Assembly (NCBI GenBank): GCA_011503125.2
Contig: WWBZ02000062.1
Coordinates: 2,542,001 to 2,606,000 of the forward strand
DNA length: 64,000 nt
Direction of reading: 5' to 3'
DNA from: Botryosphaeria dothidea
Taxonomy: Eukaryota > Ascomycota > Dothideomycetes > Botryosphaeriales > Botryosphaeriaceae
Shown here: in pieces, positions 19,640-30,202 of the stretch
How positions within the stretch are numbered: the stretch's first letter is position 1
Layout: every line of letters starts with the position of its first letter
Program-made: the position numbers and the translations under genes
Notes under the pieces: model-generated
Database searches by the model: none
What the model saw: only the letters and a program-made list of their open reading frames with translations
What the model was told of the DNA's origin: nothing

Positions 19640-21395
19640 AAATTATTACGCCCTAAGATTTAGATAGAGAAGGGCTAAACTTATCGAAGAATTATAGAAG
19701 CACGCACCGGTAAACCTGGACGCCCACGCACTATTCTGTCAATTCTACCACTAATTACGGCATATTATTTTGCCATCGGGCTGGATCACGCGCCTAAAAT
19801 CAAGGACCTACCACTAGAACCACGAGACTAGACTGAAGCTATGAATTATCCTCTTAGGGATTATTGGATGCAAGCTACCACGAAGGAAATTAATCAACAT
19901 AAGAAGAATAGCACCTAGATACTTACTGAGCCACCTAATTTAGCTAGGATCTTACCCTATACCTGGGTCTTTAAGTATAAGGCTGATTTAACCGGAAATC
20001 TCGCATCTTATAAGGCAAGACTTTGTATTAGAGGAGATAAGCAACGCCCTAGACTTGACTATCTTAAAACCTTTGCATTAGTCGTTAAGCTAGCTACCTT
20101 TAAGATTATTATAGCTCTTATTATAATTCTAGATCTCGAATGCCACCAATTGGATATCTCTTTAGCATTTATTAACGGCAAGATCGATAAGGATAATGTC
20201 TATATAGCACTTCCACCGGGATTTAATAACTAACCAAATAGAACTAATCTCGTTGTATATCTCCGGAAGGCACTCTATAGATTAAAATAAGCTCCACGTA
20301 TCTAGTAGCAGGAGATTACTTAACATCTCGCAACTGTCCAATACTACCCACTAGAATCAGATCCCTGTATATTCTAACATGCTCAGCATAAGGGAATTAT
20401 CATTATCTACGTAGATAACTTGATCCTTATTTACCAGGACAAGGATATCGTTAACCTTATAAGAAGTCAACTATCAGCCAAATACGAACTACGCGATTTA
20501 GGACCAATTTATTACTACCTCGGCATGAGAATCGTTAGAGATCGCCCAAACAAGACAATATAGATCAGTTAAGAGTCCTACATTCAGAGGATACTATCCA
20601 GGCATCACATAGAGAATTGCAAGCCAATATCAACACTAATGGAACCATCTAGAGCTTCATTCACACTAAGAGCTGAAGGACAAGCCCCAATCAACCTAAT
20701 TAATAAATATCAATCCCTTATTGGATCAATTGGATACGCGGCGAATATAACACGAGCTAATATTACTTACGCAACCCACAAGCTCTATTAGTTCACTCAT
20801 AACCCCTCAGAATCTCATCTGAATGCAGCCTACCGGATTCTCAGATATTTAAAGGGTAAACTAGATCTTTTAATCAAATTCCAAGCCTCCAAAGATAATC
20901 AGCTAAATCTCCAGGGATTCAGTAATGCTGCTTATGCTAATAATAAGGAGAATCGGGCTAGTACTCAAGGATACGTATTTCTGGCTGCCGAAGGACCCAT
21001 CTCGTTCAAATCAACTAAGCAAAGCAATGTGGCTACATCATCCACTAAAGCTAAATACGTGGTAATAACCCTCGCGGCAAAGGAAGCTCTCTGGATCAAG
21101 AATCTCCTCAATAAACTCGGATATCATGGATCTGACTTAGCACTAATCCAAATAAATGGCGATAATCAACTAGCAATCAGTCTCACTCGACCTGACCGCA
21201 AGGACAATTCCAGGATTAAATATATTGAGACTTAGTATCACTTTATTCGCCAGCAAGTCGAAAAGGAGAAGATCAAATTAAACTACGTCCCAACTGAGCA
21301 TATAATTACCGACGTGCTCACTAAACCATTACCCAAATTAAAGTTTAAACGTTTTATCAATCAAATTGGACTTTGTAAGCAACCCAGATTGTAAA
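19640..21395 (+). pseudogene. Copia-3 pol remnant (reverse transcriptase and RNase H)
   Basis: Conserved Ty1/copia RT order is readable in one frame: TWVFKYKAD, LCIRGDKQ, QLDISLAFINGKID (motif A, LDxxxAFLxG type), LRKALYRLK, IIIIYVDNLILI (motif C, YVDD reads YVDN), RDLGPIYYYLGMRI, then the RNase H block GYVFLAAEGPISFKSTKQ, STKAKYVV and LTKPLPK near the end. It is interrupted by many TAG/TAA codons at positions expected to be Gln or Trp, as RIP produces. The N-terminal half of the polyprotein is absent. Confidence 0.85.
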
Positions 21396-21481
21396 GCATT
21401 AATTCTATATTCTGTTATTTTGCTCTTATATTACTACCTTCCTTATTTGGCAATCAGTCTAGAGGTAATTGATCTAGAGGG

Positions 21482-21652
21482 TGTGATGGAAAATAAGCTC
21501 AATCACCTCCGTTATCTGTTATTAGATAGTATATTTATTAGCTTAGTCATTCATTCTGAGACGTCTTGGGAGCAACACCACGAGCGCCTCAGCAACCAAG
21601 CAATCAAGTCATTCATTCATCGATTCCGACCGATCAAGCGCAAATTCCATCA
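21482..21652 (+). repeat. Putative 3' LTR of Copia-3
   Basis: 171 bp starting TGTGATGG directly after a purine-rich run and ending CCATCA, so the ends are inverted repeats. It lies about 90 bp after the end of the pol remnant, as expected for a Copia 3' LTR. No second copy exists in the window to confirm the ends. Confidence 0.55.
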
Positions 21653-21911
21653 ATAATAAAGATGGCCCGCAGAGAATGGGTAAAAGTAATAGCATATGCA
21701 AAGAGCAGCCACTAGAAGGACTTTCTAGATAATACAGGGAAAGGCAACTAGCTATAGAAGGCAGCCAAATACGCTAGCCCAAGCGATAATAATAGCAATA
21801 TTCCCCCACTCTCTATAGGCAATAACAAAGCCACAGAAAATGGAGAGAAGGCGCAGCTTCTGCTAGACACCTTCTTTCCAAAGCCAACCAGCCTACAACT
21901 ACTAGCTTAAC
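21653..21911 (+). mobile_element. LINE-1 segment a (upstream of RT)
   Basis: Open reading with scattered stops resembling the region between endonuclease and RT in Tad-type LINEs (ARREWVKVIAYAKSSH, GEKAQLLLDTFFPKP). It ends in ttaac, and Copia-1 starts at 21,912. The reading continues at 27,317 after the second ttaac copy, which shows that segments a and b are one element. Confidence 0.8.
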
Positions 21912-22059
21912 TGTTGGAAATCACGTGTTTTGCATATTGCTTTTGCAACACCAGATAGCTTAGTCACTCACTTACGTATATAAGGAGGGTGGGCCACCTA
22001 CGCCCTTCCTCCTCATGCCAATCATCAATAGATCATCATTGTTCATCAACATACCAACA
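21912..22059 (+). repeat. Copia-1 5' LTR
   Basis: 148 bp, TGTTGG...CCAACA. Contains a CACGTG word near the start (tcacgtg) and a TATA-like tatataagg in the middle. Matches the right LTR except at two CA/TA sites. Confidence 0.93.
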
Positions 22060-22073
22060 GTTATGAGCCCGGA
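22060..22073 (+). promoter_or_regulatory. Primer-binding site of Copia-1 (half-tRNA iMet type)
   Basis: Directly after the LTR the sequence gttatgagcccgg is complementary to the anticodon stem-loop of eukaryotic initiator tRNA-Met (CCGGGCTCATAAC, with the CAT anticodon). Drosophila copia uses such an internally cleaved tRNA-iMet fragment. Assignment by complementarity, from memory of the tRNA. Confidence 0.65.
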
Positions 22074-22367
22074 ATCACTTCCAAAACTCGTTATCCATCG
22101 TTTGATCTCTGTATAAGCGTCTCATACGCTTATAACGTTCTCTCTGCGGCATCCAGAAGAACACTGTGTTGTTGCACCCTGCTGTAACACACTGCGACCG
22201 TGCGACGGCTTCCCTCCACGTGTCATTTCATCAACAGTCATCACGACACAGCTATTTGCCTCAACATCGAGCATCTCAAGTGTCTGATACACGTTCCTAG
22301 CTAGCTTTAACCCTTTTGGTTAGCTGTACGACGTCAACTGACGAATAGCACCTATTCGTCACCCACC

Positions 22368-25300
22368 ATGTCGTCTTCGAAGCCAATCATCGTCCTCAAG
22401 TCTTCGCAAGACTGGGATGAATGGTTCTTCATCGTCCAATCGCGTGCAAAGAAGGCTCGCTTATACGACTACATCGATCCAACCAAGGACTCACGTCCGC
22501 AACAACCAATCGCGCCCACCAAGCCTCCTCTACCAACAGGCAACATCACCGACGCGGATCGTGAGGAGCACAAGTGGAAGCGCGAGGACTATAAGGAGGA
22601 TAAAAAGGAGTACGACAGGCAGATGCGAGAGCTCAATGACCTCTCATCACTCATTGAAGACTCAGTGTCTCAGCCACTACTACCACTCCTGCGCAAGGTC
22701 GAGGATTCACATCCTTACGCACAGTTGCGCGCCTTACAAGCACGACTTCAACCTTCCACCTCTACACAACAGGAGTTCGTTCTTAATAAGCTCCGCGAGC
22801 TTGAGAAGCCTCCAACTACCCAGAGCACTGAAAAGTGGCTCACACAATAGGAAGAGTGTGTATTCAAAGCACGCTCTCTTGGCCTCTCTGATGTCGAAGG
22901 CTCTCGAGGAGTAAATGCATTCCTCAAGCCTATCATGCAACACGACTCAGAATACGCTAGCCCTATCCTTCGTGAGCTGCGACTCGGTACTAAGACGCTT
23001 GACGTTTCAGATGTCATTGTCGATTATCGTGAGCATGCTCGCCAGAAGCAAGCGCTCATAACGAACAAGACTCATGCGACCTTCGCAGCTACTCTACGAG
23101 GCGAGGAGCAGCCGCAGAAGCCTCCTAAATGCTTATGTGGACTCCTACACTGGTACTTCCAGTGCTTCTATCTCAATCCGAACGCGCCCAACCGTCCTGC
23201 CGACTTCAAACCAAACAAGAAGGTCCAGGATAAGATCCTTAAGCTCATAAAGAATGACAAGATCAAGACGCAAGTTGAGAATGCACTCAAGCGCGGTACA
23301 CCGCCAACACCTCACACATAAGGTAATAAGGGTAAAGGCAAGGAGCCTAAGCCTAACACGCTTGCAAATGATGACAATAGTGATGACGAGCAAGGATCTA
23401 TTAAGTCCTTCCCAGCCGTTATTGCGCAGTCATTTGCTACGCACCGAGACTCGCGTCCAACCACGTTGGAGCTCTCATGGATCGCAGACACTGGTACCAC
23501 TCATCACGTGTGTAACAGATATATGCGCAAAAGGTTTATCAAGACACGCAACGCAGGTCCAGATGACTTCGTGATCTGCGGCAACACGCGTGTGCCTATT
23601 AAGAGCTTCGGGAATGTCATAGTCAATGCCCGCAACGGAAAGAAGAGCAAGGTTATCACCCTTCGTGATATAGCCTACGTCCTAGCATTCATGGGCAACT
23701 TAGTCTCTATTTCTAAGTGCAATGAGAAAGACGTTCATATGGACACTAAGAGTCTTCGACTCTACAAGGACGACACTACAGTGTGTGTCCTTACTCCGTC
23801 TGAAGGACAGTTCTTTCTTGAACTACACCAAGCAGAGTCCGTACCAGCCATTACGAGTGCTGCGACCACCCGTAGTCTCCCAGCTGAACAGTGGCATGGA
23901 GTCTTTGCTCATGCCAACTACCACGCTATCAAGGCGTTGCTCACAGCTGTTACCGGCGTAGAGTTCACGAACGACGTCGTGCCTGTTCACTGCGACACCT
24001 GCTCGCGAGCAAAAGCTCATCAGCTTGTTGCGCGAGACTCATCACCAGAGGAAGCTCGCAACGAGTCATTCTTCCGAGTCTCATTTGACCTCATCCAGAT
24101 GACGCCCGCCTTCAATCAACACGAGTGGATCACTCATATCGAGTGTATAAAGAGCAACTATGTCTTCACCCGCACCTATATGCTCAAATTAGACTGCAAC
24201 ACGCTCATTCTCGATATTCTGAGTATAATCGAACGTCGCTTTGACGCTCTCACTGCGTTCTTTCGAACTGATGGCGAAAGATCACTTAACACCGCGTTTA
24301 AGGCTGAACTTAAGCGAAGAGGAATCACAATAGAGGTCTCAGCACCCTATACACCTGCTCAGAACGGACATGCCGAGAGAACTGGTCAGTCTATTATCAT
24401 CAAAGCACGAGCAATGCGTATCGGGGCAAACCTCCCTGAACGCCTATGGCCAGAGACAGTCCTGGCAGCAACGTACATACACAATCGGACGCCAAGCAAA
24501 GTCCTCAAGTGGAAGACGCCCTTCGAGCTTGCTCATGGCATTAAACCAAACGTAGCTCACATGAGAGTCTACGGATGCAAGGCCTACGCCCTTAACAAAA
24601 CCATCCCGCGTAGTAACAAGCTCTAAGAACGAGCCCTCGTTGGCTATCTTGTTGGGTATGACTCCACCAACATATACCGGATATGGTATCCACCAGGGGA
24701 CCGTATCATCCGCTCAAGAGACGTCAGTTTTGACGAGTCATCAAAATACTCACCAGATGAGCAAGAGCAGTATCAAGAAATCGAGGATATAGAAGAGGAG
24801 CCTCAGGAGGTAATTCCTCGCATCCGTCTGGGCTCTGAGGACCTCATTACGTCAGATTCGTCATCCAGTGAAGATGAGGAGGTTACTCATGAGCAAGCCA
24901 CTGATATAGAAGAACAACCTACTTCGTTATCAGATAGACAACAACAAGGCATACTGCCTGATAAACCAGATATACAACACACTCAACTACATATACTATC
25001 GCCGTCCACCACGGACAACAGTATACTATACCCACCAAGCGATGACGTCTTGCCGTCACCTACTCTCAGAGACTCGCACACCTCAGGGGGTAAGGAAGAC
25101 GAACAATAGTAAGAGGGACGCCTTGGTCGTCTCCTCCCTGTTTAATACGATACTGAGCCTGACCTAGGAGCAGCACGGGGCAATCGTGCACCCCTTGCAG
25201 CCAATATCAACGCGGACCCCAACCCGAACCTTATCATCGAAGGTCCAAGGAATCGAAGAAGAGCTGCGCATGCCGCGAAGGTTATCAGTAACGCTTACTG

Positions 25301-27026
25301 TGAGCAGACCTTTCTCGCCGCGAGCATGTGTGCACTGCTTAAACACGCTCCTACGGGTAATCACGAGCAAATATCTCAACCTACTGCACACGAGGATCCT
25401 CTACCCTCATATTAGTTAGAGGAGCTTCCTCCTCTACCACGCATTCATCGGGACGACCTTCCGCCCGAGCCTCGTTACTATAAGGATATCCTCAAACACC
25501 AACTCAAGCCTTATCTCTTTTAAGCACTCTACCGTGAGCTGCAGGAAGGCAATGGTAAGGGGGTGTGGATCGTTGTAGACGAGGATCAAGCACGCAAGGC
25601 CAACAAAGAGGTCATTCCTCTTACATGGGTCTTCAAATACAAATTCGATAAGAAGGGATATCTCACTAAGATCAAGGCACGAGTATGCGTACGAGGTGAC
25701 CTCCAAGTCTCCTACCAAGACACATATGCGGCTACCCTTGCCTTCCGCATCTTTCGCACGCTTATGGCGATTGTCTACGCATTCGACCTCGAGATGTGGC
25801 AATACGACGTCGTTAATGCCTTTCCTCATGTCCCTCTCGATTAACCAACCTTCTACCGAGCACTAGAAGGCATAATACTTCCTTATAGGAAGATCTTGTT
25901 GCTTAAGAAAGCTCTCTATGGGCTTAAAGAGTCGCCAGCGTTGTGGCAAAAGCACTTTCAAGCCACGCTCAAAGACCTAGGACTTGAGCCTGTGCCAGAT
26001 GCTCCATGTCTCTACGCAAACGAGCACCTCTTTGTATTCTTCTTCGTAGACGATATTATTATGGCCTTTCCTAAGAAGGATGAGCTATTCGCGCACGTAT
26101 TCGAACAAGACCTCTTTTAGCGCTACGAGATGCGTAAGATAGGAGAAGTTCAGTGGTTCTTAGCTTTACGAATCGTCCGTGATCGAAGCAAGCAACTGCT
26201 ATGGCTATCACAGGAGTTATACCTTACCAGCCTTAGGGCTAAATATAACGTCAAAGAATTATCGGTTGCCACGCCTCTTCCGATAGAGGACCTACCTACC
26301 CCAAATAACGAGGCTTATGCAATACCTCAAGACATCCACACGTTCTAGAGCAAGATGGGATCTGCCCAGTTCGCTGCTATTAGCACGAGACCTGATATAG
26401 GCCACGCCTACTCAGCCCTCTCTGCGTATTTAACGAACCCTTCTAAGCGATACCTCTATCTTGCACACCGCCTCCTAGAATATCTCGTAAACACGAAGGA
26501 CCTCGCAATTATATATAACGGCAACGTGGTAAATAATTAACGCATCTTCGTGCCTAGTAGTGATGCATCCTTCGCAAATAACACGGCTACACGCCGTAGT
26601 TACCAAGGATTACTTATAATGCTGTTCGACGGACCCGTGGACTGGAAAGCCTCTAAGCAACTAACAGTGACGACCTTAACAACGGAAGCAGAGCTCCTCG
26701 CTCTATCAGAGACTGCTAAGCAAGTATACTAGTGGAAACGCTTCTTCAGAGGCATCCAATTTGAGCCAGGTCACCTCGTTTAGATCGAGTGTGACAACAC
26801 ACAGACGCTCCGCCTTATGGAAGAGAACGTCGGAAAGCTTATTACGAAGCTTCGTCACGTTGATATCCATCACTACTAGCTTAGGCAAGAGACTCAAGCA
26901 GGCAACGTTCACTTCAAATGGACACCAACAGCTCAGATGATCGCAGACGGTCTCACAAAGCCGTTAACAAAGCAAAAGCACGCCCACTTTGTGCAAGGCT
27001 TAGGCCTCTCATTACTACAACAGTGA
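22368..27026 (+). pseudogene. Copia-1 gag-pol polyprotein, nonsense-broken
   Basis: One frame runs from ATG 22368 to TGA 27024–27026, about 1,552 codons, with no frameshift; it is broken only by internal TAG/TAA codons (for example 22848, 23319 and 24624). Order: Gag with a Cys/His segment (KCLCGLLHWYFQC); aspartic protease (DTGTTHHVC); integrase with HHCC finger (HGVFAHANYH, CDTC) and catalytic D-D-E (SFDLIQM, FFRTDGE, TPAQNGHAERTG); a long acidic spacer; RT (TWVFKYKFD, VVNAFPHVPLD, LLLKKALYGLKESPALW, FFFVDDII); and RNase H (SSDASFANNTATRRSYQG) ending in DGLTKPLTK. The stops sit mostly where Gln or Trp is expected. Confidence 0.93.
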
Positions 27027-27158
27027 TTATAAGCGTACACACCGCTTAAACCAGATTGTCACCATTTTATTTATATATTTCGGTAATCACGTTCCTTTCA
27101 CACTGTTAAAGGTCAACACTAAGCAGATTATCGCGCACTACCCGATCGGACACCACGC

Positions 27159-27168
27159 GAAGGGGGTG
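27159..27168 (+). promoter_or_regulatory. Polypurine tract of Copia-1
   Basis: gaagggggtg lies directly before the right LTR, the usual site for plus-strand priming. Confidence 0.7.
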
Positions 27169-27316
27169 TGTTGGAAATCACGTGTTTTGTATATTGCTTT
27201 TGCAACACCAGATAGCTTAGTCACTCACTTACGTATATAAGGAGGGTGGGCCACCTACGCCCTTCCTCCTCATGCCAATCATCAATAGATCATCATTGTT
27301 CATCAATATACCAACA
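27169..27316 (+). repeat. Copia-1 3' LTR
   Basis: 148 bp, same ends as the left LTR; the two visible differences are CA in the left and TA here. Followed by TSD ttaac and the resumption of LINE-1. Confidence 0.93.
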
Positions 27317-28330
27317 TTAACCCACCACAGCAACCTCTATAGGGTGGGAACCAATCATAGAAGCTGAAATTTACCAGAGCCTAAGCGCGACCAAAGCCAA
27401 CTCTACCCCTAGGGAAGACGGTCTTCCCATACTTATCTGGTAGAAGCTTTGGCCATATATTACTAAATATATCTACCACATCTTCTCTGCATCCATTAAC
27501 CTTAGCTACTACCTAAAGGCCTAGCGAATAGTAGTAATTATTATCCTTCGGAAGAGTGGCAAGCCTAACTATATAATGCCCAAAGTATACCGCCTAATCT
27601 TACTACTTAATACTCTTAGAAAGCTACTAGAAGTAGTAATAGCAAAGAGACTATCTTTCTATACTAAGAAACACAACCTCTTACCGGCTACCTAGTTTAG
27701 GGTAAGACTAGGCAGATTAATAGAGTAAGCTCTCCTTATTCTAGTTAATGCTATTTAGAAGGCTTAGAAAGAGCATAAAGTAGTTACGCTTATAACATTC
27801 GATCTAAAAGGTGCCTTTAATGCAGTTGGCAAAGAGGTACTAGACCACTGCCTGGCTAAGAGAGGGATTCCAACTAAAGCAAGGTACTAGATCAAGAGCT
27901 TTATAGAGAACAGAACAGCCTTAATATCGTTTAATAACTACACCAAGCCAGCTGCAGCTCTTAACCACCCTAGTCTCTCTTAAGGCTCACCTCTCTCACT
28001 AATTCTCTTTGCCTTCTACAACGCCGACCTAGTTAACTAGCTAGTTGACTTCACTAGAGGATTATCTGCCTATATTAATAATTACTACCGGTGGCGAACG
28101 AGCCTATCTATAAGCAAAAACCTTGTAGCCTTACAAAGGGAGGATATACCAAGAATACAGCGCTAGGTAGAGTAAACTGGATTAAGCTTTGAAGCAGATA
28201 AGATAGAGCTTATACACTTTATAAGAAGTCCGGATCAGAACTACTCAGGCGTAATAGTTATGGGCAACTATATAATTAAGCCTAAGCAAGAAGTGAAGCT
28301 ATTAGGAGTTATCTTTAACTAGCAACTCCG
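27317..28330 (+). mobile_element. LINE-1 segment b (reverse transcriptase)
   Basis: RT of a non-LTR element with many stop codons: GWEPIIEAEIYQSL, then KPNYIMPKVYRLILLLNTL (expected ...YRPISLL), LPATQF-type block, LITFDLKGAFNAV (motif A, FDxxxAF), IENRTALISF, SLSLILFAFYNADLV (motif B), and KQEVKLLGVIF. It stops at ctccg, where Gypsy-C begins; the coding sense resumes at 63,321. The Tad-like clade assignment rests on overall order and the RNase H found further on. Confidence 0.88.
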
Positions 28331-28808
28331 TGTAACGAGCGGGCCTCTACCTCTAAGGATCTAAACACTAAAGAGGGTGGAAACCTATCGGAGGGTTTTC
28401 CTTGAGTGGGTATAAGAAGAGGTACGTGAGGAACGAGTAGACGACTGAAGACTAAGCACTGCGTGCGAAGGCCTTGTTACCAATAGAGTCTAAATTCTAT
28501 TGTGAAGTTAACCATAAAGGTCAAAGCTATCTAAGGAGTATAGTTTATATATACGTATAAGATTGTCTATAATCTATGTGCTCAGTTAATAGAGCGCGAT
28601 TAGTTAGCCTTGGCAACTGATCGAGGGTTACTAACTAAGCGTACTAGCTTAGTTGGCTCTGTCTGCTTAGTTGGCCTTAGTAACTAAGCGGGTGGGTCCA
28701 ACTAATCGCGAGGGTCACGTGACCTCGGATCCTTATGACTCCGACTTCTGTCGTTCCCTGCGGGGCTGATCCTTAACTTCCTTAACCTGTGGAGGCTACG
28801 CCGTAACA
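28331..28808 (-). repeat. Gypsy-C 3' LTR (type X)
   Basis: 478 bp, TGTAACG...CGTAACA as read on plus. It contains several aactaagcg/cttagttggc repeats in both orientations and a GGTCACGTGACC palindrome near 28,712–28,723. Directly followed by ctatccccccctt, the complement of the polypurine tract. Less mutated than its partner at 62,838. Confidence 0.92.
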
Positions 28809-28905
28809 CTATCCCCCCCTTAAGGATCTTCGGCCCGAAGATTCTTCCGTATCGCCTATTTCCCTATGAACTCGTCCGGTCTTACTTTCTTTCCGTAAGT
28901 CCATT
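28809..28905 (-). other. Polypurine tract and leader between Gypsy-C 3' LTR and accessory gene
   Basis: The complement of 28,809–28,822 reads aaggggggggatag, directly before the LTR in the element's own sense; the same tract precedes the right LTRs of Gypsy-B (52,262–52,275) and Gypsy-D (53,979–53,992). The remaining bases are the short leader of the accessory gene and contain the palindromic-looking cttcggcccgaag. Confidence 0.7.
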
Positions 28906-29736
28906 ATATCTAAACGTAAGCGGGATACTACTAAGGAGCGGCAGCGTTTAGCAGATCTAGTAGAGTCTATTCCTTTACCCGCCGAACGTTCCTATTTTAA
29001 ATGCGAGTTGTATAGCGTGGTTTGCAAGGTTCTACTAGGTCGTACTCGTTATAGTACTTATCTTGCGAAGGGGTTTACGATATGCGATACGAGGGGTTTA
29101 TCGCTTGCTAGAGGTGAGTCTTAATTCCTTCCTCTATCCGTGTGTATTAACTACTACCCTAGCTCGTAACCTTCGTCGTAAGTAGGAGAAGTTGAAGGCT
29201 AAGGAGGCCGAGGCTTATAAGAAGTTCCTTACTTCTCTAGCCGAGCTAGATCGGTTATAGAAGAAGCGGGCCCGTTTGCACGCTAAGCAAGAGAGGGCTC
29301 GCTTAGCTTATAAAGAGAGCCTACGCCGTTAAGAGAAAGAGCTTAGAACTATTACGGCTCGTCTAAAGCGTTTACGAGATAACTAACGTTTATTAGAGAA
29401 GAGAGGTTTCCGGGCCCTTCTTACTAAGTCCGATAATCTTAATACGTTAGATAAGTATAATCGTCGGGAGGCGGAGGAGCTGCTAGCTGCGTTGGCCGAG
29501 GATAAGGGGTACGCTCCTAACCCTAAGAATTCTAAGGGTCCGTCCGCGTTAAAACGGCCACGTTACGAGACGGTGGGTCTTGCTACGCCGTATATAGCTA
29601 AGTCTACCGAGTCTACCGGCGAGCCTATAGCTAGTACGAAGTCTCTATACTCTCCTAAGCCTATAAATTCTACCCGTTTATCTCCCTATCTTAAGGGTCT
29701 CCCGCCGTTCTCGTTCGGGGACGGCCTCGTTTCCGT
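28906..29736 (+). pseudogene. Accessory antisense gene of Gypsy-C: Zn-cluster/coiled-coil protein, RIP-damaged and cut by Gypsy-D
   Basis: Lies on the strand opposite to gag-pol, between pol and the 3' LTR. Exon 1 (28,906–29,113, 208 nt) aligns with exon 1 of the Gypsy-D copy, which is also 208 nt after removal of its inserted LTR. The start codon reads ATA, and several cluster Cys codons read Tyr or other residues (TG-to-TA changes). An intron (29,114–29,162, GTGAGT...CCCTAG) follows at the same site as in the D copy. Exon 2 encodes the charged coil (EKLKAKEAEAYKKFL) and a Ser/Pro-rich tail (SPYLKGLPPFSFGDGLVSVG) and ends where Gypsy-D is inserted (TSD aggag 29,737–29,741); about 12 codons of C-terminus lie beyond 54,453. 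Confidence 0.75.
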
Positions 29737-29741
29737 AGGAG

Positions 29742-30202
29742 TGTTACGACACAGCCTTCTCAGGTCAGAGAATTACGGATCAACTCCGACGAAACAGCGA
29801 GAAGTCGGAAGTCTCACAGAACCGAGGTCACGAGATCACGGATTCTACCACGTGAGTTGTCACGTGCGACCCACCTGTGCCCTCAATAAACGGCACACCA
29901 ACGCGTGCCCTCAAGTAACGGCACGCTCAGCGATGCCCTCAAAAGACGGCACCACCAGATTGTACACACTCTCCATAGTATATATAGCTTCACTCCCTAG
30001 CTAGTATTTGACCCTCCGTAGTCAACTTTACAATAGAATTTAGACTCTATTAGTAACAAGGCCTTCGCACGCAGTACTCAGTCTTTAGTCGTCTACTCGT
30101 TTCTCACGTACCTCTTCTTGTACCCACTCAAGGAAAACCCTTCGACAGGTTTCCACCCTCTTTAGTGTTTGGATCCTTAGAGGTAGAGGCCCGCTCGTTA
30201 CA
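29742..30202 (+). repeat. Gypsy-D 5' LTR (type Y)
   Basis: 461 bp, TGTTACGACACAG...CTCGTTACA. Its first 240 bp are almost free of RIP changes and carry two CACGTG words (ccacgtgag, tcacgtgcg) and short repeats (accaacgcgtgccctcaa, cggcacgctcagcgatgccc). Confidence 0.92.

Larger units (their letters stand above)
19640..21652 (+). mobile_element. Copia-3: 5'-truncated Ty1/copia element with 3' LTR
   Basis: Contains the RT and RNase H end of a Copia polyprotein (listed separately), a purine run (ctagaggg) and a 171-bp terminal segment at 21,482–21,652 with TGTGATGG/CCATCA ends, read as the 3' LTR. Gag, protease, integrase and the 5' LTR are missing. It abuts LINE-1 at 21,653; a TSD cannot be tested because the left end is lost. 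Its family differs from Copia-1 and Copia-2. Confidence 0.8.
21912..27316 (+). mobile_element. Copia-1: complete Ty1/copia LTR retrotransposon, RIP-inactivated
   Basis: 5,405 bp with two 148-bp LTRs (21,912–22,059 and 27,169–27,316), a primer-binding site directly after the left LTR, a polyprotein frame and a purine tract before the right LTR. Flanked by a 5-bp TSD, ttaac (21,907–21,911 and 27,317–27,321), inside LINE-1. The two LTRs show two differences that I can see, both CA/TA, so the insertion is young or the LTRs were lightly mutated. Nonsense codons make it non-autonomous. Confidence 0.95.
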
